Assembly: GCA_000316135.1 (NCBI GenBank)
Contig: JH994017.1
Coordinates: 1,566 to 25,263 of the forward strand
Length of the DNA: 23,698 nucleotides
Origin: Trachipleistophora hominis
Taxonomy: Eukaryota; Microsporidia; Pleistophoridae
Direction of reading: 5' to 3'
Shown here: positions 17,531 to 23,698 of the stretch, in pieces
Layout: the number at the start of each line of letters is the position of its first letter
Numbering within the stretch: position 1 is the stretch's first letter
Position numbers and translations under genes: made by a program
Notes under the pieces: generated by a model
What the model saw: the letters and a program-made list of their open reading frames with translations, nothing else
The model's database searches: none
What the model was told of the DNA's origin: nothing

Positions 17531-18251
17531 CCACCACTTATTTTATTTTTATAGTATATTGGTGGTCCTTTTATTGTAGCAAATGCTCAATATTGCCCAA
17601 AAAATTACATGGCATCATGTACGTGTTAAAATTTTATTTATTCAGTGTTGTACATAATGTTAGCAGTTTTAAAATCAGTAAGGATCGTAGATAAGAGATT
17701 ATGTATTTTTTGGTCCATTTAGTTAAAAATTTTTATTCTTTGTTGCTAATTGATGAAAAAAAATGATGATTTAAAGTTTTATTCCGATATAAGCGACAAA
17801 TACCGCGTAACTAAAACATAAAAAGCAATATATTGTAGAAATAACGATAAATCGATATGTAAGATTTACACTCTCCGATCCGTCACTTCTTTTTTAATTT
17901 TCTATATTTGATAATGTTCGTAAGTGTTCGATTTTATGTTAATTTTCTACTTCCAGCTACTAATGTTTCTTTAAACATACCACAATGAATTATCTTCTAA
18001 AAGAAGATCATTGACATAATAAATATAGTGCAAATAAAACTTGGTTTCAATATCATCATTATTCGTTAGATTTAGTTAGCAATAGAAAATTATACTTACG
18101 ATAATAAAACATAAACGTTATTAAATGGATGTGCAGTGATTGCATACAAGTCATGAAACTTGCAGGAACTTAATTTACAAGACATATGCTTTCTCTAGTT
18201 AGCGTATAAAATGATAAAGCATTACTTATAAAGAGGATATCATTGAACCAA
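17531..18251. other. Stretch without a supported gene
   Basis: AT-rich. A frame near 17645-17725 (+) gives a 20-30 codon hydrophobic piece without a clear match. Nothing else is visible. Confidence 0.3.
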
Positions 18252-18407
18252 ATGGTAATATCGTGTATCAACAAATACTTTCAAAGCGATTTCTACGCGG
18301 ATATTTACTTAAAAACAACGATTGTGTGTTTAATGATGATTTATTCCGCGCTTTTCTATTTAGCAATGGTTGCGTTTTACGAGTTCAGTACAAAATCTAA
18401 CTTATAG
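18252..18407 (+). CDS. Possible 51-aa single-pass membrane protein
   Basis: The ATG at 18252 opens 51 codons to a TAG at 18405. Residues 1-20 are polar and aromatic (INKYFQSDFYADIYL), residues 21-44 form one membrane helix (TTIVCLMMIYSALFYLAMVA), and the tail is short and polar. Codon third positions use all four bases, which differs sharply from the AT-rich surroundings and argues for a real gene. The frame is open upstream to 18210 without another ATG. No CCC or GGG motif is close. The shape would fit a small subunit of an ER or mitosomal membrane complex, but I recognise no specific family. It could also be one exon or a relic. Confidence 0.45.
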   Translation: MVISCINKYFQSDFYADIYLKTTIVCLMMIYSALFYLAMVAFYEFSTKSNL

Positions 18408-18538
18408 TTACTTTTTCGTATAAAACTTTTGTAAATTACCCGTTTTAGCCATGATGGCACATTGTTCTTAATTTTTTTACTTTAGCGAGTCTGAGCGGCA
18501 GTTTCGATTCTGCCTTTCATATTTTTTCATCAATATTA

Positions 18539-19298
18539 GCGTATTCTACTTTTATACATTTTTCGTTCTCGCTCTTCCTCATTGACTGCTGCCAAATAAC
18601 ATCCAACTTCATCAACAACATTTTTCCCATTATCAACTGAGATACATCACCAATTATAAATTTTTTCAAAAACTTGTGTCATATATAATTTAGAATGAGA
18701 GTATCCGTGCCATCATTCTCCAAAGTTCTGATCACGTACACTTACAACCCATTAGTTTCGTTTTCTAAGCATTCTTACGTAACCGCCAGAGACCGTTTCA
18801 ACGCTTGTACAATTGATCTTAAAAATCTAATTTAATATTTTTTTATCATCCAGAGAATTCTTGATTCATTTGTCAACTTTTTTCTATTTTTAATATGCCA
18901 TATCAGAATTTTATCATTCCAAAAAAAATTTTTAATCGGTCAACAAAATATTAAATGTCAAAACAGAACTGAGTAACATTTTTCAATCGATTTCTCCCTT
19001 GTATTCTGAAGATACTCATCCAACGAATGATACCTTTTTTATAATCGATACAAAATATTTTATACGTTAGTTTATATTTTACAACCAATTCGGTATTCGT
19101 GATTTACATCATATGAAAGGACATACAAAACCAATTCTTTCACCGCTTTGTCTGATTCTAATTATTAAATCGTACTATTTTTGCGTATCAGCTATGTTTA
19201 ACATCCAAAATGTTAAGATCAACATTTACACACTTTACCAATCCTTTAACACCAAAAAATACTGGTTGTGTTATTGTAACGTACACATCAAAAAGAAT
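18539..19298 (-). pseudogene. Degraded RNase H and integrase zinc finger, Ty3/gypsy-like
   Basis: Three pieces lie in order on the minus strand. FDVYVTITQPVFFGV (19298-19188 frame) fits the RNase H start 'F.VYTDAS...FGGVL'. RNRLKNVTQFCFDI (19045-18952 frame) fits the end 'R..RW...+..F.F.I'. HGYSHSKLYMT followed by IYNW and KNVVDEVGCYLAAV (18727-18539) fits the integrase HHCC domain ('H.GH.G..KL..T...YYW......V..VDEC..C'), with the H-x3-H pair retained and one Cys lost. The catalytic Asp residues are changed and stops are present. Spacing between domains is close to that of intact elements. The 85-codon plus-strand frame at 19113 is a shadow. Confidence 0.55.
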
Positions 19299-19439
19299 AT
19301 TTGGTTATCAACTCAGTTTATATCCGTATTTAAATTATTACTTTATGTGCTGTTGTTATTCTGTTCTTAATCATAAATCAAGAATCAACTTTCTATTAAA
19401 ATGAACACTCTATTATCATCCATTCATTCAGAATAATAA

Positions 19440-20230
19440 AAAGACAATTTGCAGGCTGATTGGTCAGTTAGAGAAAAATAAAAAATTTTTATTTCATTTT
19501 TTAATTACTACTGATAAGTCATATGTTTCTATGCAATTCTCAAGTTTCTAAACTCACTCAGCAGCAATTTATAATTGATAATTAAATAATCATTGACACC
19601 AGCAGAAAATTAATTTCTAACCTCTAAAGAAAGATGCAAGTGTTGAGAACGCTATAAATTAATTAGGATGAAACCATTTAAGAATAATTAAGGTGTTGAG
19701 AGTTAACAATTTATGATTCTGTTTTATAAACGGAATAGCACAGCTAGTATTGTTATAAAATACTATATTATTCTAGAAAATGAGCTGTACGTTTATCGCA
19801 CAACAAAAACGTTCATTATTTCCCACACAAAAATTTACTTTTCCAAACTAAGCTGATTAGGTACACAAATTATCTTTTGTACACAACTGTAATACGAAAT
19901 ATTATTAGAACAACAGCTGCACTAGTCCATTTATAAAACGGTGGCTTTGAATTGGTGTGAGTTTGGCTCATAATTTCTTTAACTATCCTAATGTTTTATC
20001 ATTTCTTTTCATTTTTTCTAAATCATTATTTTCCAGCAAGGATTACAAAATTAATTCCTGTCAGTATTAACGGTTAATCTAAACATCGATCGTAAATGAC
20101 TGCTGAGTGAGTTTAGGAACATAGTAATTGCATAACAACATATAACCTATCAATAGTAATGAACATGTTAAATAATATTTTCGTAATTTTCCCTTAATTG
20201 ACCAATCAGCCTGCAAGTTAATCTTTCATT
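19440..20230. mobile_element. R1 element: long imperfect inverted repeat (fold-back type)
   Basis: The left end (19451-19468) and the reverse complement of the right end (20199-20216) share TTGCAGGCTGATTGGTCA exactly. Inward, the similarity continues: ACTACTGATAAG with ACTATTGATAGG, TATGCAATT, CTAAACTCACTCAGCAG, and about 260 bases inside each end the motif TTCTGTTTTATAAACGG with its counterpart CACCGTTTTATAAATGG. Both arms are about 350-390 bases, so the element is one large imperfect palindrome centred near 19835. No transposase gene is inside. Diverged relatives lie at 7200-7510, 7888-8240 and 8240-8690. It fits a non-autonomous fold-back or MITE-like element; the source family is unknown, and no target-site duplication is evident by eye. 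Confidence 0.72.
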
Positions 20231-20458
20231 AATATTGATGATGTTTAGGTATTATGTTCATTACAACACATTTGCCTGTCTGGTAAGTGAAATAACCTTA
20301 ACCACTGGTTGTTAATCCATCTAATAATCATAAATATTGTTCATAGAAGTACTTCTCCCTTACATTCCATACAATTAATGTCTAATACCTATAAAATTAA
20401 ACCATATTCCATTAATATCCCTTCCCTAACTAATATCCCCTTCCTAATTAATACCCTA

Positions 20459-20580
20459 CAACCTTCCACCCCTAGCTATACCCTCAAACCTTCCATTCCC
20501 AACTATACCTCCCCTCAAACCTTCCATCCCTAACTATACCCCCTCCAACCTTCCATCCCTATAAAAATACCTTCTGCCCC
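20459..20580 (+). repeat. C-rich degenerate tandem repeat upstream of the sirtuin
   Basis: Four imperfect units of 27-31 bases, each with CAACCTTCCATCCCTAACTA-like sequence, run up to the sirtuin promoter. The strand is almost free of G. A 74-codon open frame at 20309-20533 results from this composition and is not a gene. The last unit runs into the TATA-like box. Confidence 0.75.
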
Positions 20581-20590
20581 TAAAACCCAC
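20559..20590 (+). promoter_or_regulatory. TATA-like box and CCC motif before the sirtuin
   Basis: CTATAAAAATACC lies about 30-40 bases upstream of the ATG at 20598, followed by CCCC and AAAACCCAC (20582-20590). The last motif is identical to the one before the gene at 2716. Confidence 0.5.
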
Positions 20591-20597
20591 AAAAAAA

Positions 20598-23369
20598 ATG
20601 CAAAAAATTGATGCCACCTACATCAAAGCAAACAAAAACCTATTCCTCAACAAAAACACAGTCATAATAGTAGGGGCAGGCCTAAGTGTACCATCCAACA
20701 TTCCAGATTTCCGTTCCACCCACGGCCTATTTGCAACCCTCAAGCAGCGCTACAAAATACGCGGCGAGCACATCTTCACATACCGTTTCACCATAGAAAA
20801 GGAGACGCGCAGCACGTATCTCAAAGTGATAAGCGAGCTTAAGCGAGCTGTTGATGCAGCGAGCCCATCAGCCGGCCATTATTTCCTGAATAGGATGCGT
20901 GAGATTGGGCGCAGGCTGCGCGTTTATACGCAGAATGTGGACGGGCTGGAGGAGCGTGCGGGGCTGAGATGCACGGGTGATTGCTCTACGGAGGTTGTGT
21001 ATTTGCATGGCAATTTGAATGTGCTTGTTTGTAGTTATTGCGGGTATAGGTGTCTTTTTGGAGGGGAGCATTGCGATGCCTTTGAGAAGGGCTGTGAGGT
21101 TGAGTGTGAGAGGTGCTTGACCAAGAATTACGGGCAGGGAAGGGTACGATGTATTAATGAGGATGAAGTAAGGGCAGGTAAGAATAGTAGGGGTAGTAGT
21201 AAGGGTAATGCTGGGGGGGATGAAGTAAGGGTAGCTGCTAATACTAATGGAGTAAGTAATAGCAGAGTAAGTAATAGTAAAGTAAGCATTACTAATACCA
21301 AAGCCATCAATACTACTAATAATACTAACCCTTCTACCAATAACTCTGTAAATGATAGAAATACTCATTTAAAAGACAAGCCAAGCATTAAAAAAGGAAT
21401 AAATACGCATAAAGAACCAGAAATTGAAATGGAAATGATTGAACAGGTACAACCAAAGATACAAGAAATAAAGAACAGCAGTAAAGACCAACAAACACTC
21501 AGTCACTGGCACGTTAAAGAACGTAGACCATCACAGGGTAGTACGAGTAGTAGTAATAGTTCTAGTGGTAGTAATAGTTCTAATGGTAGTAATAGTTCTA
21601 GTAGTAGTAATAGTTCTAGTAGTAAGTTTAAACCTAACCTTAATAGCCCTAGTAAATCTAACCTAACCTCTAACCCTAAGTCAAACCCTAATTCTACTAA
21701 CCCTCTAAACCCTAATTCTACTAACCCCTCTAACCCTAATCATCCTACTAACCCTAATCCAAGGTCTAACCCCATTCCTAATCCTACTATCACTACAAAG
21801 ACTAACCGTAAATTAATAACAGGCATGATGAACACCAACATAATACATTACTACCAAGTACATCCAGACAGTCATTACATAGCATCCCTAACAAGAAGAG
21901 ACAGCAACTGCCAGCTCCTCCTAGTGATGGGCACCAGTCTGAAAGTGCACGGCGTTAAGCAGCTCGTAAAGTACTTCTCGCGTGTTGCACGCGCAAACAA
22001 CGGCAAGAGTGTGTTCGTTAATATGGAGAGTGTGTGTAAGAATATGATGGAATGCTTTGATTTGTTTTATGAGGGTAGTATTGAAGAGTTTTTTGGGGTG
22101 GTTGGGGAATGTGTGGAGGGTGGGGAGCAGAAAAGGTTATCTATGCGTAATTTTGTAAGTGTGAGGAGTGGTGCACGTAGTGATGGGGTATGTAGGAAGG
22201 GTAGGGATGAAGAGAAGGGTGATTTTAGAAAGGATAAGGATGGTAAGGGTAAGGATGGTAAGGATAAGGATGGTAAGGGTAAGGATGGTAAGGATAAGGA
22301 TGGTAAGGATAAGGATGGTAAGGATAAGGATGGTAAGGATAAGGATGACGAGGATGAAGAGAAAGATAAGATAAATATTAAGGATAAGGATGAAGAGAAG
22401 GGTAGAATAGATGTTATGAATGAAGAGAACATAAATATTAAGGATAAAATAAGTATCAATGATAAGATAAGTGTTGAGGATAAGATAAGTGTTAAGGATA
22501 AGGTAAGTAGTGTAACAACCGTTGATAGTAAAATACTACAAAAATTAAAATATAACAAAGTAACTACGCATAATAACACTCCTAAACAAGAAAACATTAA
22601 CAAGCAATGCTTGTTAAGTACGTGTAGAAATGATGATTTACACCAAAAGGATTGTAAAGGGCCTTTAAAAGATAATGCGCATAAAAATGAAAGTATTTCT
22701 ATTAATGCATGTGATAATAAGGAAAAGATAAGAATACGAAAACCAAGGAAGGATAAGAATGTTAATTCTAAAAAGGAAAGTATAGAGTGTTCCTCTTTAA
22801 AGGATGTTAAACTGAAGATAAAGGAGAGTAAAGAAGGGGATAAGAATGAAAATAAGGGTAAGAATGATGAAGGTGAAGAAAACATTAAAAAGAAAGGAAG
22901 GGATGTGAGGAAAAGAAGGGATAATAGTGACGAGGAAGATAAGAATGAAAATAAGGGTAAGAAGAAAGGAAGGGATAGTAATGATGAAGGGAGTAATAAA
23001 AAAGGAGATAAGAATGATGAAGGGGGTGAAGGTGAAGAAAATATTAAAAAGAAAGAAAACATTAAAAAGAAAGAAAACATTGAAAAGAAAGAAAATATTA
23101 AAGAAAACGTTAACGATAACCCTAAGAAGAAAGAAAACATTAAAGATAACAAAGATCTGAATGATACCATTGATGATAAGCGTACCATTAGGAGAATGAG
23201 TCTTATACGTATAAAAACGAAGAGAACAGTAATAGATGATGATAACAGCACTGCTATTGATGAACACGTGCAGAAGAGCGTAGTATTAACACCAAGAAAG
23301 AAAGTAAATAAGAAAAAGGTTAGCAATGCTTGTGCAGTGGTAAAGAATAAAGAAAAGAAGAAGAGGTAG
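20598..23369 (+). CDS. Sir2-family NAD-dependent deacetylase, Hst3/Hst4-like, 923 aa
   Basis: Sirtuins remove acyl groups from lysine using NAD+, in the nucleus usually on histones. Core motifs are present: GAGLS (26-30) and PDFRS (36-40) for NAD binding, TQNVDGLEERAGL (111-123), catalytic His137 in LHG, zinc Cys pairs 145/148 and 170/173, GTSLKVHGVKQLV (445-457) and FVN (473-475). GTSLKVHG is typical of Hst3/Hst4-type sirtuins. The core is split: about 215 low-complexity residues (190-405, rich in Asn, Ser and Pro) sit between the zinc module and the rest of the Rossmann fold. The 'FGE' region reads HYYQVHP, so it is diverged. Residues 510-923 form a very charged tail with nine KDKDG-type units (545-589) and later KKKENI-type units. 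Intact and in frame for its whole length. The large minus-strand frame inside (22067-23383) is a shadow. Confidence 0.88.
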   Translation: MQKIDATYIKANKNLFLNKNTVIIVGAGLSVPSNIPDFRSTHGLFATLKQRYKIRGEHIFTYRFTIEKETRSTYLKVISELKRAVDAASPSAGHYFLNRMREIGRRLRVYTQNVDGLEERAGLRCTGDCSTEVVYLHGNLNVLVCSYCGYRCLFGGEHCDAFEKGCEVECERCLTKNYGQGRVRCINEDEVRAGKNSRGSSKGNAGGDEVRVAANTNGVSNSRVSNSKVSITNTKAINTTNNTNPSTNNSVNDRNTHLKDKPSIKKGINTHKEPEIEMEMIEQVQPKIQEIKNSSKDQQTLSHWHVKERRPSQGSTSSSNSSSGSNSSNGSNSSSSSNSSSSKFKPNLNSPSKSNLTSNPKSNPNSTNPLNPNSTNPSNPNHPTNPNPRSNPIPNPTITTKTNRKLITGMMNTNIIHYYQVHPDSHYIASLTRRDSNCQLLLVMGTSLKVHGVKQLVKYFSRVARANNGKSVFVNMESVCKNMMECFDLFYEGSIEEFFGVVGECVEGGEQKRLSMRNFVSVRSGARSDGVCRKGRDEEKGDFRKDKDGKGKDGKDKDGKGKDGKDKDGKDKDGKDKDGKDKDDEDEEKDKINIKDKDEEKGRIDVMNEENINIKDKISINDKISVEDKISVKDKVSSVTTVDSKILQKLKYNKVTTHNNTPKQENINKQCLLSTCRNDDLHQKDCKGPLKDNAHKNESISINACDNKEKIRIRKPRKDKNVNSKKESIECSSLKDVKLKIKESKEGDKNENKGKNDEGEENIKKKGRDVRKRRDNSDEEDKNENKGKKKGRDSNDEGSNKKGDKNDEGGEGEENIKKKENIKKKENIEKKENIKENVNDNPKKKENIKDNKDLNDTIDDKRTIRRMSLIRIKTKRTVIDDDNSTAIDEHVQKSVVLTPRKKVNKKKVSNACAVVKNKEKKKR
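21539..21790 (+). repeat. Low-complexity insertion DNA, AGTAGT and CCCTAA-like
   Basis: The DNA coding for the Ser/Asn/Gly run is built from AGTAGTAATAGTTCT-like units. The following part is built from irregular CTAACCCTAATTCTA units that encode NPNSTNP. It is compositional, not a true telomere tract, because spacing is irregular. Confidence 0.7.
22230..22364 (+). repeat. 15-bp minisatellite inside the sirtuin tail
   Basis: Nine in-frame units of AAGGATAAGGATGGT or close variants encode KDKDG/KGKDG. The unit length is a multiple of three, so copy-number change would keep the frame. A related 18-bp unit (DKISV-type) follows at about 22446-22505 and a KKKENI-type unit at about 23040-23150. Confidence 0.9.
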
Positions 23370-23698
23370 GATAGAATGAGCATTATTAAATTATTTTAGT
23401 AGTAATTAACATTAATTAGTGTAGTATTTTTATTTAGATGGTAATTAAAGAATAGAATTATTTTAAATTATGATGATTATATTCAATACCTAACAATGAT
23501 AACATTGTTATATTTCATTAATAATGATTATAAGGATGTTATTATCATTATAGCATCATTACATACCAATCCTAACAATCTCTACTAATCGTAACAATTA
23601 TCTTTTCTCCCAACAATTCTTACCATCCCTAATAATCTCTACCAATCCTACCATTACCTCCCTACTAATCCTACTAACACTTAACTATCTCTACTAAT
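23370..23698. other. 3' flank: hairpin and C-rich degenerate repeat
   Basis: A perfect 8-bp palindrome with a 4-base loop (TAACAATG-ATAA-CATTGTTA) is at 23491-23510; it may mark a transcript end but the sequence alone does not show that. From about 23560 to the window end, irregular units of CTACTAATCCTAACAATCT type form a pyrimidine-rich, G-poor strand similar in style to the tract upstream of the sirtuin. Confidence 0.5.

Noticed and set aside
19113..19404. 85- and 64-codon plus-strand ORFs
   Set aside because: They lie antisense to the RNase H-like remnant and show only AT-rich composition.
20309..20533. 74-codon plus-strand ORF upstream of the sirtuin
   Set aside because: It is produced by the C-rich repeat tract; no start motif and no domain.
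20868..21368. 166-codon minus-strand ORF
   Set aside because: It is antisense to the sirtuin core and the start of its insert, with no domain.
21640..21790. Telomeric repeat tract (CCCTAA-like)
   Set aside because: The units are irregular and in frame within the sirtuin coding sequence; they encode an Asn/Pro/Ser run.
22067..23383. 438-codon minus-strand ORF, very rich in Ser, Leu and Phe
   Set aside because: It is the antisense of the Lys/Asp-rich repetitive sirtuin tail.

Overview
The window reads as nuclear DNA of a microsporidian, probably one of the lineages with an expanded, gene-poor genome. The DNA is very AT-rich, no intron is needed for any clear gene, and the recognisable proteins are short forms of eukaryotic families: an SF3a66/Prp11 splicing factor of 176 aa, an ARL2-like GTPase of 177 aa and an Hst-type sirtuin. 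A CCC or GGG run lies close upstream of most start codons, a hallmark described for microsporidia. The species cannot be named from sequence alone.

Layout. 1-2700: no intact gene; degraded retrotransposon-like fragments. 2716-3816 (+): single-pass membrane protein of unknown function. 4159-4829 (+): apparent remains of a protein kinase gene. 5113-5512: a perfect 200-bp tandem duplication. 6307-6837 (-): SF3A2/PRP11. 6900-9300: repeats and retrotransposon fragments. 9350-9545 (-): tRNA-Leu(UAA) with a tiny ORF starting at its 3' end. 9808-10341 (+): ARL2-like GTPase. 10500-15460: a dense layer of Ty3/gypsy-like Pol fragments on both strands. 15775-16689 (-): unrecognised basic protein with internal repeats. 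17350-17530: 81-bp tandem repeat. 18252-18407 (+): possible 51-aa membrane protein. 18539-19298 (-): RNase H and integrase remains. 19440-20230: long imperfect inverted-repeat element. 20598-23369 (+): sirtuin of 923 aa with long low-complexity insertions, bounded on both sides by C-rich degenerate repeats.

The intact genes do not form a pathway or operon. They are single transcription units on both strands, separated by 1.5-5 kb. Most of the apparent intergenic DNA is not featureless: when read in six frames it yields collinear but frameshifted pieces of reverse transcriptase, RNase H and integrase from several separate insertions, one apparent dead kinase gene, and a family of fold-back repeats. 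No bacterial or phage system and no CRISPR array is present. All family calls were made by eye from motifs; no database search was possible.
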